Of a stretch of 64,000 nt of DNA, positions 34,520 to 46,499 are shown piece after piece. The stretch lies in assembly GCA_015039315.1 (NCBI GenBank), contig WIDE01000119.1, positions 21,774 to 85,773 of the forward strand, written 5' to 3'. This DNA is from Clavulina sp. PMI_390 (taxonomy: Eukaryota; Basidiomycota; Agaricomycetes; Cantharellales; Hydnaceae). Positions within the stretch are counted from its first letter, which is position 1. Each line of letters opens with the position of its first letter. The notes under the pieces were generated by a model. The model was given only the letters and a program-made list of their open reading frames with translations. It was not told the origin of the DNA and ran no database searches. Made by a program: the position numbers and the translations under genes.

Positions 34520-36177
34520 ATGCCGAAGAGCATCAGTGTAACGTTCTTAGGCACCTCTTCGGGGGGTGGTCCTAGCTCTTCTAGAGCGTGTTCGTCACTT
34601 GCGATCTCGCTGGACAGTGAAATCTGGCGTATGTACGGAGCAACCCTTGCACCCACTGCGCCCCCAACACCACCGGATACTCACCTACAGATTCTCGATT
34701 CTATACAGTTATAGACTGTGCGGAAGGCACTCAGGTACAGCTAGCGAAAGCTGGTCTTAAACACACCAGGATAACGAAAATATTCGTGTCTCATCTCCAT
34801 GGTAAGCACTGGCGCCACTCCTCGACTTTGACATCACTGGAATTCGTTTGACTGGTTACTCCTGCTGCCCATAGGCGACCATGTGCTTGGGATAGTCCCT
34901 CTAATGTGCACGATGATGTATGGCTTCTCCCCAACCGCTGTGAGTTTCCGTACCTCTGCACTCGAAGCCACTCACCCCTGACTCGTCTTCTGTCATCTCA
35001 GCGTCGAGTGGACCTATTCGGGCCGAGTGGTCTTAGACAACTAATAAGAACTACTTTGACTATTACCCAAGCTAATTTGATGGGACGCTTCGCCATACAC
35101 GAACTGTTGCACCTAGGAGAGAACCCTTCCTGCTCCACAGAACCTCGGTACCTCCATCCTAATGAGCTTCCAGGGATGGATATTCATTGTGATGCTGACG
35201 GTCAATGGAAGGCAATAGACCCCACCAGCACACTCGTACGGATTGATGCTGGGCCCATCCTTCATCGAGGTTAGCAGGGATTCCCCAACAGAGTTGGTTT
35301 GCCCAAATTTGTCGCTCATATCCATTTTGTGCACAGTACCTTGCATAGGATATGTTTTCACAGAACCCCCACGCCCCGAGCCCTATACTCAAGAATTCTT
35401 CGAGCAACTCGACCGCAACGGACCCGCCCTGCTGGCCCAAGGGATCCGCAACCCTCGTGCACTTCTAGCACGCTTCCGCTCCGACGGCTCAGGGTCGCGA
35501 GAACCTATTTTACTCCCAGACGGGACCCTTCTCCAGCCTCCTGTGCTCTCGATCCCCGGGCGGAAGCTCGTCATGCTAGGAGACACGTCTGATCCAAGCG
35601 GTGTGGTGAGTCTTGCAATGGACGCGAGCCTGCTTGTACACGAGGCAACAAACGCATATGTCGACTCGATGGGAGACGTGACCACGGACGAGGACGAGAG
35701 GCTCGAAATCAGGGACAAAGCCATCTCCAGAGGCCATAGCACAGCAGACATGGCTGGCACATTTGCGAGGTCAATTCATGCAAGGAGGTTGTACCTGAAC
35801 CATTTCAGTACGAAGTGAGTGCTCCCCTCTAGTTTCCTACTTCTCTCGAGGATCTGTCTAACCTTCCCCTACTCGCCCACAGGTATCCTGCCCCCTGGCC
35901 CAAGACTCCAGCTTCCCCAACGTCGGGGAAAAACGGATTCACGAACGGCAACACGAACGGTAACAGCAGCAACACTAACGGTAACAGCAACGGTAACGGG
36001 AGTACCATCAACGGTACGGGCAAACCACTGTCGCCCGCGCAACGAGCCATGACAGCGATCGAAGACGAAGCGACTCTAGCATGGAACCCTCCTTCGGGGG
36101 TTCGGGCCATGGCGGCGTACGATTTCATGACGGTCGATATCCCGTCGCACGAAGTCGTTGACGGGGTAGCTCTTTAG
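34520..36177 (+). CDS. tRNase Z (ribonuclease Z), short ELAC1-like form
   Basis: Exons 34520-34628, 34709-34801, 34875-34939, 35002-35269, 35337-35814 and 35883-36177 join to 435 aa. The metallo-beta-lactamase fold is clear: VTFLGTSSGGG at the N-terminus, the zinc motif SHLHGDHVLG near residues 61-70, DLFGPSGLRQ, LVMLGDTSDPS, LVHEATN, and the late His motif LNHFS near 333. The enzyme cuts 3' trailers from precursor tRNAs so that CCA can be added. It has only one beta-lactamase half, and is longer than typical short tRNase Z because of a C-terminal extension. That extension contains a low-complexity Asn/Gly/Ser/Thr tract (about 35937-36020) of near-repeating codons. The start at 34520 fits the immediate beta-strand. 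It converges with the TPT transporter gene. Confidence 0.88.
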
Positions 36178-36766
36178 ACTGAATGGGATCCTCGTGTTAC
36201 TTAATACAATTAGACTAGTCATCTATACATGCGCCGCTACGATCTTAATCTACCTGTTGGGCACAGTACACATGTTCGTTTACATATTTACTTGGGATGA
36301 ATAGATTTTTACGTATCTTTCAGTCTTGTAGGACAAATAGGATCGACCATCTGCAGGTAAAGCTCAGGGAAAGCAAGAAACCAGTTGATATAATCAAGCG
36401 AGTGTAATATGTATAAGATGTAGGTGTATACGTCTATGGCTGGGCTGGATCGATAAAGGAGATACGCTAGAGGTGACACACAAAAGACAACGAGGACGAG
36501 ATGAGAGACGAGGCGAGCAAGACCAGCATGAAGACCACAAGAACGTGAAAACAAAAAAGCGCGGAGGGTGAAAATGGGGGAGGGCGAAGAAAGTCAAGTG
36601 GACCCAAAGAGATGAGGGGACTGGTCAAAGATAGGGCAGGGGTGGGGGTGAAAAGTTGCCTTGCGAATGTGTATGAAATAGGCAAGCATGTCGACGTAGG
36701 GAGTATCGGAAGAGCTAGTATGATTGTAGAGATAGGCGAAACGAAGGCACAGGAACCATGAATCGT
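36178..36766. other. Convergent intergenic, tRNase Z / TPT transporter
   Basis: 3' regions of both genes; no additional gene seen. On the minus strand it is pyrimidine-rich (about 36470-36660). Confidence 0.4.
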
Positions 36767-38303
36767 CTACTTCTTGTTCCCAGATGTCTTGAACACAACC
36801 AGCCCTACGAGAGCAACAGAGTACCCTACAAGAACGCAAGGTCAGAGCCGCCACCAGAGTAAACGAGGCCGGAGAGAACGCACCGAAGATCTGGATAGGC
36901 ATGATTGCCTTCCCGAATAGAATCACGGAGCCCGTGATGAGAAGAATGTCCTAAAGTGATAGGGGAACACATGGGCGTCAGTATGACATATTCAAGCATG
37001 CAGCCACCAAAACGAATTGCGGCTGGTATGAAAACGCCAAAAAGTGGGTGGCATGCGTACCTTGAGGACACCTGCGAGGGTCAAGATCAGCCCACTCCCT
37101 ACGCCGATCAGGAACACAGCTGCGATGTTGAGGAGGAAAGCAACGCTTGCGTTCGAGAGGAGGATAAGCGGGTTGAGGTTGGCGAGAGCATAGAAAGGCT
37201 CAAGACCCTCAGTGAAGGGTAGCACAAGCAGGTTAATCGCAGCGCAGACCTGATTGAAGGAAAAGACAAGCCGAGTCAGCCGGAGGTTGTAATGAACACA
37301 CCGAGGCAGCGGTGGCGGCGGCGGGCGTGTGACAGAGATAAGAAAAAGACGCTAGTACTCACCGGAGCGTAGTAATGCATAGAGACAAGGGGATCCATCT
37401 TCATGCCCTTGAGGAGGACCTCGATCATGACGAGTCTCGAGGCTTCAAACTAACGTGAGACGAGGTGAAATACGACGGATGAAACGTGGATACAAAATCA
37501 GCTCCGGAATCAGGTCCCCGACAATCGTGAGAGAAGACGTACAAGCACAGAGCTGGCCTGGATAATAAAGCCGGTCATGCTGAAATCCATCTCGCCGTAC
37601 GAGGCCAGGGAGACACCAAATGAAATCATGAACACGATGGCGATGAGTCTCTTGTTGGGGTCTTGGATACGCGCAGCAAAGGAGACGAGGAGAATGGCGA
37701 CGGGGACGAATGCCTGTATAGCACACAAGCAACGAGGGTTAGCGATGCACGTTTCTAGCCAAACTGCAAAAATGAGTTGCTGACCTTGAGCATCTGAATG
37801 AATGGGACGGAAAGATAAAGGTAGGCTTTGTTGCCCAAAATCAGACTGCCGCTGAACAGGAAGCCGATGGGCAGAATGGATCGGAGGAAGACATCCTTTG
37901 TGATATTGACGTCCTTTGTGCCGTCCAGGAGGTTGGTTGTGCGTTGGAGAACGCGAGTGCCAATCGACTAGGGAGGGGGAAATTCACGTAAGTACTCGGA
38001 GCGCCCATGCCTCGCTTTGAAATTATCACGTACAGCAAAGATCAAGTGCCAAGTTACGGTGAAGACAGGGTAAGGGAAGTCGAGGGTGTTGTACAGATAG
38101 TTGTTGTAGAGGATGACCGTCGCACTGAGTGCCATCCAGATGGGAATGATCATTGCTGCTGACAGCTTTGGCTTCTGCGGTGGGGTCCGCGCTGAGGTCG
38201 CGGGGTTGGGGAGCGCCTGGTCGTCGAGCTCGACCTGGTCGGCCTTCTCATCGTTTGATACGAGGGGGATGCTGACGTCCTTCTCTTGTGCGTCGGCGGG
38301 CAT
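36767..38303 (-). CDS. TPT/DUF250 family (nucleotide-sugar or triose-phosphate type) transporter
   Basis: Minus-strand exons 38034-38303, 37785-37967, 37543-37713, 37363-37449, 37061-37249, 36884-36950 and 36767-36825 join to 341 aa. After a polar 50-residue start come about ten hydrophobic helices: AMIIPIWMALSATVILYNN, ILPIGFLFSGSLILGNKAYL, FVPVAILLVSFAARI, VFMISFGVSLASYGE, NASVAFLLNIAAVFLIGVGS and a GYSVALVGLVVFK end. LDFPYPVFTVTWH, YLYLSVPFIQMLKA and the lysine-rich tail KTSGNKK are hallmarks of fungal TPT-domain (DUF250) carriers of the Golgi/ER membrane; the substrate is not predictable from sequence. An in-frame ATG at 38390 exists, but the stretch between looks like an intron ending ctgatttag, so I chose ATG 38303. 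Confidence 0.85.
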
Positions 38304-38980
38304 GTCTGCTAAATCAGAATATTTCGAAGAAAGAAACGGAAAGCTGGTAGCGGACGCCGGTGGGGAAGTCCTGGTGAGACGGTGAGACATGGGAGCAGCG
38401 GGGTGGGTCTGACTTACGAGCGTCGGTGGTTGGTTTTAAGAAAAAAGGGAGCCTGGGCGAGATGGGCGGATATGGAAGTCGCGGTTGAGAATGTGTGATC
38501 CACACAAGCGCTGGACCAAACAACCCACAACCGCACCTCGATCACATTTATTTCTTTTCGTTTTTCACGCAGGCACAATTCGAGGACTGCCGTCATGATG
38601 GTCACATTGGCTGTCTTGGACAAATAGCCCGGTCGATCAGAAGCATCAAATGTCCATCCAACGCGTGTGCCTGTCGAGATACTTGGTGTCCTGGCCAGCT
38701 ATATGCCCTTTGGCAGGTGCCTGACGATTCCCATCACTGGGCCAAATCATGTCTATGCTTTCGATATTCCGTCCCTATCGTCACCTCATCCGGTCCCTCT
38801 TGACAAAGCCCCTCAGAGTCATTATTTGAAAAATCTGATTTGCCTTTGTGTCTTGCAATCGCCAATTAGTGTCCCCACGTGTCATATTGTCTTGTCTTGG
38901 TCGACATTCAAAGTCAAGCTTCATATGCTGTATTTGTACGTCAAACTCTTACAGTCTCAAGTCAATGCTGCGACAATGCG
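38304..38980. other. Divergent intergenic region, TPT transporter / MFS-2
   Basis: Upstream region of the TPT gene and distal upstream region of MFS-2. No gene or clear repeat recognised. Confidence 0.35.
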
Positions 38981-38984
38981 GGCA

Positions 38985-39200
38985 AATCCCACAAGGTCAG
39001 TTGTGCGATGTTGTGCTGTCGGCTCATCGGCCCTTGGGTAAACCGTGGACCCTGCTGCACACTTTACTAGTCAACTGATCAGTCAGCACTAGCATATATT
39101 GGAGCTTATCTTTTGGTGTGTCTGGCCACTCGATCGCACGCAAGACTTTTTCGATGGGGTCTCAAGCTCTCAGGCTCTTATCCCAACCACCACTACTACG
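38985..39200 (+). promoter_or_regulatory. Conserved upstream block of A-type MFS genes, copy 1
   Basis: This segment is shared with 44186-44387 (close match) and, more weakly, 51029-51241, each directly before an A-type MFS start. Common words are gcgatgttgtg, catcggccnttgggtaaacc and tcaactgatcagtcagcat/cta. The palindrome ctgatcag is retained in copies 1 and 2. Confidence 0.5.
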
Positions 39201-41408
39201 ATGAGCCTTGTTCCAACCCCTCAGGTCATCGACCACGACCAACGTCATAGTGTGACTCATCTGCAGGGGCTCCAGGCTCTCGCGGCTAAAAGCACATCAT
39301 CCATCATACCACCTGCTGTTCCAAGAGATCAGAGCAGTGACAAAGAATCTATCCTCTCAACTCGTGTTCCGTCTCTTCGTGCTTCCGAATCTGCGGACGT
39401 CCCCTCCGACACACCGAGACGGCGAAGCATCGAGGCCGAGCGAAGCAGCCATCTCGAACCATTCGATGGAATCCACATCGGCGAAACGACGGCCGAACTT
39501 TCGGGACTTCCTGCCGCTGCAGGGTTGAGCACGGCACCGTCCCTGGCCATCCGACGAAAAGAATTAGCCTATCTCTTGGCGATGTGTGCGCCAATGTTTT
39601 TGAATGGTTGGAATGAGTTGAGTCTGTCTGGTATCCCTTTAGTGAACTGTCTTGTTAAATGAGGACATAGTTCATCTCCTGGGCCAATGCTACCCCGCTT
39701 ACAATCTCATTATGGGGTAAGAGAGCCTCACTAATCTCCCATCTCGTAAATACCCTCCTCTATTGCGAACGCTCATACTTGTTACACAATATTCAGATTG
39801 GATACGTTGTGGCGTCCACAATCTTCCTCGCCAATGCCATCGTGCGTTCCTAAGCATTCCATTTCTGGCTACTACTTGAATCTAATGAGGCAAATCCACA
39901 GGGAGCCGTCACCGCCGCGATCACCAACATGTGGCTCTCGACGCGGTTTGGACTCGGAATCGTAAGCTAGCAATTGTCTTCAGCAGCAGCTCTTCAATCT
40001 GACATGCGTGTTCATATAGACAGTAGCACTCGCCGCCACATCCCATGCTATCTCCTACGCTATTCAAGCCACAAAACCGCCATTTCCGATCTTCGTCTTA
40101 TCCTTCCTGTTCACAGGTTACGGCGAGGGGCTATTTGACGCTCAGACCAACAGCCTCGTTGCGCTTCTCCCTACGAACCCCAACGCCAAACTGAGCCTCC
40201 TACATGCCTCCTATGGTGTCGGAGCGTTCACGAGTCCTCTTATCTCCACGCGGTTTTCTAACATGCCTGTCGCGTGGCATTATTACTTTCTGGTTAGTAT
40301 GGGGTTGGCTATTGCAGTCTTGGGCATTCTCATATGGGTGACGAAGCTGAAGCATCAGGATAGTAAGTCTCCCGCCGTCTCCTGAGGGAAGGGTTCCTCG
40401 GTGGGTCGACCTCTGAGTGACGAATGTAATCGGGATATGACTATAGCTCTGCTGCACGAAATTGGTGTTCACCCCGAGGAGGAGACGATCCGTGCACCGA
40501 TGATTCGTCAAGTCATGGAGCTCAAGGTCGTTCACATCCTAGCATTCTTCGTCCTGCTCTATACCGGGATGGAAGTGACAATCGGTAGGTCTTATTCACT
40601 TCCCTCCTCCACCAACTCGAGCAGCCTCTCAAACCTCTACAGGTGGATGGATGGTCACGTTCGTGCAGCGCCGACGACACGGTGGCAGTAGTGCGGGATA
40701 CGTATCAAGTGGCTTCTTCGGCGGACTCACTGTTGGCCGGGTCGCACTCATCGGTATAACCCGCAAGGTGGGGTTGCAGCGAGTCCTATATTTCTACACC
40801 CTCATTGCGATCGCGTGAGTCTCTGTTAGAGATTCTCTCTGTGAGGACCATGAACTAACTGTGAGCCGATGTCCTTGCGATACAGATTGGAGTTTACCAT
40901 TTGGTTTGTTCCGAGTTTATACGAGAATGCGATTGCTGTCGCGCTTGTAGGTGTCGTGATTGGCCCCTTCTTCCCGATTGTGGTCAGAGTCATGTCCATA
41001 CTTGTGCCGCGCAGGTAGGGCTCCCCTTTCTAATCTTTTTGTGGTGTACCCATTCATCACGTTACTGTTCAATAGGGTGCTTACTGGAGCAGTCGGCTGG
41101 GTGGCGTCGATTGCAAGGATGGGGAGCGCAGTGTTTCCGTTCGCTCTCGCCGTCATGGCCGAGAAGGTAAGCTGTACCTCATTGACGTTAGGACCACACT
41201 GAACCTTAAAAATCCGCATGCTCCTTCTTCATCATAGTATGGAGTTCAAGTCCTCCAGCCATTGTGAGTTATTATCAAGATATTTCATTTCATCCCTGTG
41301 TTGAGGCTGAGGAATGTCGCTCTTTAATTCTATAGAATTGTTGCAATGCTCAGCGCCATGCTTGGAGCTTGGTTCTTTGTTCCGCCGATCCCTCGTCACA
41401 GCGACTAG
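39201..41408 (+). CDS. MFS transporter MFS-2 (A-type, tandem array gene 1)
   Basis: Exons 39201-39616, 39671-39716, 39797-39841, 39902-39961, 40020-40362, 40447-40584, 40643-40814, 40886-41014, 41076-41166, 41238-41263 and 41336-41408 join to 512 aa. The N-terminal 120 residues are polar (MSLVPTPQVIDHDQRHS; SSHLEPFDGI). The MFS fold starts at ELAYLLAMCAPMFLNGWND and has about 12 helices. Landmark motifs are PRLQSHYGIGYVVAS, GYGEGLFDAQTNSLVALLP, GVGAFTSPLISTRFSNMP, GYVSSGFFGGLTVGR and ENAIAVALVGVVIGPFFPI. The duplicated GYVSSGFFGG / VGFVIGPFFP signatures and the long hydrophilic N-terminus fit fungal Bsc6-like MFS permeases. Substrate unknown. First gene of a five-gene same-strand array. Confidence 0.85.
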
Positions 41409-41821
41409 ACGAGCTAAGTGCAATCCATCTTCCTGCAGGAATATCTTCGGGATATCAATGCTCCCACGCTTTCGAGGACTGTCTGCTCCGGCTCTAGGTA
41501 CCCTTTAGAGAATTTACCTAAAGAGCGCTAAATGTAATCAGGCTGTAGTCAGTTCAGTCGTGTTAGGGCTGTGGGGATGCCGTTAAGAATACGTGTCAGT
41601 TGACGCTTGTCTCGCGAGAGCAAATTCAGAGGGCAAGGGCAGGGCAAATCTCACTTACTTCAGCCAGCAGCGGTCATACGCTCTGCCGATCAACTATTTA
41701 TTTTACCCTCGGCTTCCTGTATGACTCCTGCTGCCGTCCGTCTGGCTTTCTTCTCACTCGTTAGCGTGTCGTCGCCTTGCATCCTGCATCTGTAGAGCTC
41801 GTCACCGTACCGTGCTGCATC
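41409..41821 (+). promoter_or_regulatory. Conserved upstream block of B-type MFS genes, copy 1
   Basis: 41560-41821 aligns with 48420-48684 upstream of the other B-type gene. Shared features are gggatgccgttaagaatacgtgtcag, a TATA-like atttatttta about 120 bp before the ATG, and a T/C-rich leader. Confidence 0.5.
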
Positions 41822-44024
41822 ATGAGCGCCACTCATGTCATTGAGCGATCGGCGAGCACGGCATCACAAGCCCTTTCTCATACCACCCTCTCCACAGGAG
41901 CCTCAATCACTCACAAGCCTGTTCGAGGATCCTCTACCATCTCTAGACCAATATCCCTCCGTAGTGCTGAAGACCCAGTCAACAAAGATTCTCCCAATGC
42001 CTTATCAGCACGCACCCCATCCCTGCATTCTCCTTCTGCGGCTCATCCTCCCAACGCTGACTCACTGCCATCAAAATCGGTTGTTGATGCACCTATAGAG
42101 AATGCTATGCAGCCTTTTGATGGTATTCTAGAAGCTACCGCTGTTCCCTCGATCGCTGGAGCGGGTGGTGGTGGGATGACTCCGGCCATGAGGCGAAAAG
42201 AGTCATGGTATTTCATTGCAATGTGGTTCCCGTTGTTTTTAGCTGGTTGGAACGAGTAAGTATCTTTTGCTTTGCTTTGGTGAGAAAGTACTGGTTCTCA
42301 TGCAATGCGTGATATTCAGTGCATCCGCTGGGACCATGGTTCCTCGTATGCAAGAGTTCTACAACGTCAGTCACATTAGCGTTACTAGATGGCCTAGATA
42401 ATGAAACACCTAGTACTCGCTCCTTCAGATCGGATATGTTGTGGTGTCGATGATCTTTGTTTCGAACTGCATCGTAAGTCTTGGACATTAACACGTCCAT
42501 GCTCCACTGACTATCAACACACTTGCAGGGTTCTCTTTCCGCCGCTCTCGTCAACATGTGGCTTACGACTCGGCTAGGCTTCGGCAAAGTAAGCTCTCTC
42601 GTCGTTTTACTCACGTCACCCCATAGCAAGTTATCCGTCTCTTTTATTGTAGACAATCTGCTTCGGTGTAGCCTGCCAGGCCATCGCGTACGTGATCCAA
42701 GCAATCAGACCACCTTTTCCGCTCATGGTGATCTCCTACGCTATTAATGGCTTCGGTGAAGGCCTTCAAGACGCACAGGCCAACGGTCTCGTAGCCCTCC
42801 TGCCCACTAACCCCAACACAAAGATGAGCATTTTACATGGCGTATTTGGGTTTGGAGCATTCGTAAGCCCCCTTGTGGCTACCCAATTCTCAAATATGCC
42901 CACTCGTTGGAGCTTCCATTACTTGGTGAGCCTAGGAGTCGCGCTTGTGACGTTTGGTGTTCTGGTGGCTGTCACCAGATTCAAAACCCAGGAAGGTGAG
43001 GAACGGATGAATCTACTCATTTATGATAATTTGTGCTTGTCTCTTCTAACAAATCTTCCAGCTTTGTTACGAGAGATTGGGATCCAACCTTCAGAGGAAG
43101 AAACCCACGAAAGATCGATAATTCGTCAGGTAATGGAGCTCAAGCTTGTGCATCTCATGGCATTCTTCGTCTTGATCTATGTTGGTGCAGAGGTTACCAT
43201 CGGTAAATTCCTTCGTTCCATAACGCGGATGTCATTCTCCAGCAAATCCTCATGATCTTAATCACAACAGGCGGATGGATTGTCACGTTCGTACTCAAGA
43301 AACGAGGGGCCGGGAAGGGGGCCGGATATGTCTCCAGTGGGTTCTTTGGTGGGCTAACCGTCGGTCGAATGGGATTGATTTGGCTCAATCGGAGAGTTGG
43401 CCAGCAACGAATCATATACTTCTACACCCTAGCTGCCATCGCGTAAGTAGAACACGACATCATAGTCCCTCATACATTCAGGACTGAAGCCATTATAATT
43501 TATAGGCTAGAGCTGACGATCTGGTTCATCCCGAGTCTCTACGAGAACGCCGTCGCCGTCGCATTTGTCGGTGTCGCGCTCGGCCCCTTTTACCCAATCG
43601 TAATGAATGTGACGTCTGTGTTATTGCCTCGGAGGTGTGTATTCCTCGGTGCATCATGGGTATAGGTACCGTCCCTTTGTTCAAAGCTGACACATACACC
43701 TGGAGGACAGGGTGCTCACAGCAGCGATCGGCTGGATCGCGAGTATCGGTCAGACGGGGAGCGCTGCTTTTCCGTTCGTTTTGGGAACTATGGCAGAGAA
43801 GGTATGGGGAGAGGTATTGCTGCTTCTTCTATCTACGCAAGTAACAATTGCTTGTTTTGACAGTATGGCGTTCAAACCCTCCAGCCTTTGTGAGTGTCAA
43901 TGTTTACCACAGGATGGTATTGAATAGAGTTAACCTGTTCTGTCTATCTAGACTGGTTGCTATGTTGAGTTCATTGCTGGGTATCTGGTTCCTAATTCCT
44001 ACCATCCCGCGACATAGGGATTAG
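41822..44024 (+). CDS. MFS transporter MFS-3 (B-type, tandem array gene 2)
   Basis: Exons 41822-42255, 42320-42365, 42429-42473, 42529-42588, 42653-42995, 43062-43202, 43271-43442, 43506-43634, 43711-43801, 43864-43889 and 43952-44024 join to 519 aa. It has the same fold and intron positions as MFS-2. It differs in a distinct N-terminus (MSATHVIERSASTASQ), one extra codon in exon 6, and helix sequences such as WYFIAMWFPLFLAGWND, PRMQEFYNIGYVVVSMIFVS and NGFGEGLQDAQANGLVALLP. The GLQDAQANG versus GLFDAQTNG difference separates B from A copies. Intact. Confidence 0.85.
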
Positions 44025-44387
44025 GTGTTTGTGAGGAGATTCGCCTTGATTGGGAAATCGCAGTTACCTTCCATATAGCTCCCTACATAGCCTTACATTA
44101 GAATTGTAGAACTCATCTCATGATTCCTTTTCCATGTGGGGCGCGATCATCTACCCTCTGGAATGCCCGATGACACAAAAGAAATTCCGCAAGGCCAGTT
44201 GCGCGATGTTGTGGCGTCGGTTCATCGGCCGTTGGGTAAACCGTGGGCCTCTCCAAACTTCAGACTCAACTGATCAGTCAGCATTAGATTTTATTGGAGC
44301 CTATCTTGTTTATGGCCACTTGATTGCGCGTAGGGCTTTCTGGATGGGTTGCGGAGCTCCCAAGCTCTCCTCTCAACCACCACCAAC
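44025..44387 (+). promoter_or_regulatory. Conserved upstream block of A-type MFS genes, copy 2
   Basis: 44186-44387 is the second copy of the block at 38985-39200, with gcgatgttgtgg, ttgggtaaaccgtgg and caactgatcagtcagcatta in the same order. Confidence 0.5.
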
Positions 44388-44849
44388 ATGAGTCTTGTTC
44401 CGACTCCCCAGATCATCAACCACGACCAACGTCATAGTGTGGCTCACCTGCAAGGGTTGCAAGTTCTCACTACCAAAAGCATATCGTCCACAATTCCACC
44501 TGCTCTACCAAAGGATCATAACAATGACAAAGAATCCGTCCTTTTCCACTCGTGTTCCTTCTCGTGCTTCGGAATCGGCTGTGGCCTCCCCTGAGCCGGC
44601 GCGGAGGCGAAGCATCGAGGCTGAGCGAAGCAGCCATCTCGAACCCTTCGATGGTATCCGTGTCGGCGAGACGACGGCCGAACTTTCGGGCGTTCCTGCC
44701 GTTGCCGGTATAAGTACTGCACCGTCCCTCGCTGTCCGACGAAAGGAGCTTGCATACTTTTTTGCAATGTGTGTCGCGATGTTTCTGAATGGTTGGACTG
44801 AGTTGAGTCTGTTCGATGTCGTTCCAATGAAGCGAGTCTGACGAGATGA

Positions 44850-44882
44850 CACTACGGGCCCGAAGTTGGCGGAAATTCCGCC
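44850..44882 (+). repeat. Left terminal inverted repeat of the CACTA element
   Basis: Starts CACTACGGGCCCGAAG and runs into gcggaaattccgcc. It pairs imperfectly with 46467-46499. Confidence 0.75.
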
Positions 44883-46466
44883 GTCGTTTGCCTCCATTTA
44901 CAACCTGAAAATATAGCGGAATTTCCGCCAAAAAGTGACGAAATTTCCGTTATCTAGTGAGCGGAATTCCCTCTTGTCTTATGGCGGGATTCCCTCTAGA
45001 TTTTGTCCCAAATCCGCTAAATTTATGGCGGATATTCCGCAGTTGCGGAAGCGGAATTGTCGACACCTATTTCTGCGGATTTTTCGCTAGTAGGGATGCG
45101 TGTTTTCCTCCGTTATCCACAATTCAGATAAGATATATTAGAGTATTGACTACAACAGCAACTACAACTAGGTCTATCCGAGTACCACAGGATAAGGGAA
45201 ATCCGAGCCAAGACTTACAAGTATGGAGAAGGTTTAGTTCTAGGGGAGGGTATTAGTAGGATAACGGAGGGGGGAAGAGTGCACTAACCTAATAATAAGA
45301 CGAATCTGTGATGGACAGTCCAACCCTTGAAGTGGAATGAGCAATTTGGACTCTAAGAGTAGCGCATGCAGGACCGCACCTTTGATTTTCGACGTTTGCC
45401 CACTGCAAGTAAGTGTGAGATTGAATTTCCAGACGTCTAGATACCTATATGACAGCAGCTACAGGTCCTGAGTGGTAGAGGTCAGGATTGCGATGTCAAA
45501 AAAAGCAGGAGGGTGAAGATGCTTGCCGCTGCTCCGCATCCGCCTCGTCCTAATTATCGTCATGATGTACACCTGTGTGTCTGGAGTCATTCAGTGCCCT
45601 GGAGCGACGGCGAACATAGAGGCGAGAGGGCAAGTGAATCGACATCGCGGCTGGAACGTTGGGCATAGTGGCGGCTGACCTTAAATGATTGGGTCCGACA
45701 AACAACAGGTCGGAAGAGCGCGAGGCTAGGGTCTGTGAGAGAGGGAGGGTAGAAGGTTGAAGTCGTTTGTAGATGACTTGGTGGTCGAGAGAAGTAAGTG
45801 GTGGAGCTCTGACGGCGTTGGAGTTAAATGGGTTACCAGTGGAGTAAACAAGTGTAAACAACATTCTTCGTAGTTCGCGACAAGTAGACCAAGGCGGTAA
45901 TGAGCCTCCTTTCCCTAACCCATGGAATATGTGTCAATTCGACCGTTTCTACTTGGTAATACTGATTGTGGCTCCAAAGGATAACCTACACTATATGTAC
46001 CCTTATACAGCAATGCAATTGAAGCGGCACATCTCGAGATATTCTCATTATTTTATTCTTTCTACTTCAATAGCACGCATATAGATGTAAGGGTATCACC
46101 TCCATACATCGCATAGATATGATTGCCAATGCTTTGCCCGCAATATATATAGACAAATCGATATCAAAGACTCGGGGCAACATCGTATCCTGCGCTATTA
46201 TAAATCCGTTTATTAATTCCATCCCTGCCATTGCAATGAAATATGCTGTAGAGTGAAAAAAGAAAACAAAAGTTGTGAGTTTTGTCATTGTGCTGCTTGG
46301 TACTGGTGTTGGGCCGTTGGGCGCTCCTTTAGGTCAATGTACGCGTGGGTGGTTAAGTCGTATACGGCGGAAATTCCACTGGGCTAAATCTACATGGCTC
46401 CACACAAATTTCGCAGACGGAAATTCCGCTCCCCCATAACGGAAATTCCGCCAAATGTTCGGGTTG

Positions 46467-46499
46467 AGCGGAAATTCCGCTACCTTTCCGTCCATAGTG
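46467..46499 (-). repeat. Right terminal inverted repeat of the CACTA element
   Basis: Read on the minus strand it starts CACTATGGACGGAAAG and runs into gcggaatttccgctc. Confidence 0.75.

Larger units (their letters stand above)
44850..46499. mobile_element. Non-autonomous CACTA-type DNA transposon
   Basis: The element is 1,650 bp, starts CACTAcggg and ends ccaTAGTG, and is flanked by a 3-bp target duplication TGA (44847-44849 and 46500-46502). The terminal inverted repeats are imperfect (about 33 bp: cactayggnc.gaa..t.gcggaaattccgc). Many sub-terminal copies of gcggaaattccgc in both orientations lie within about 230 bp of the left end and 130 bp of the right end, as in EnSpm/CACTA elements, where transposase binds such repeats. 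I see no transposase frame, so movement would need help from an autonomous copy elsewhere. It sits wholly in intron 1 of MFS-4. Confidence 0.85.

Noticed and set aside
45550..45864. 104-codon minus-strand frame inside the CACTA element
   Set aside because: No transposase motifs and no ATG-to-stop model with support; could be captured host DNA but cannot be shown.
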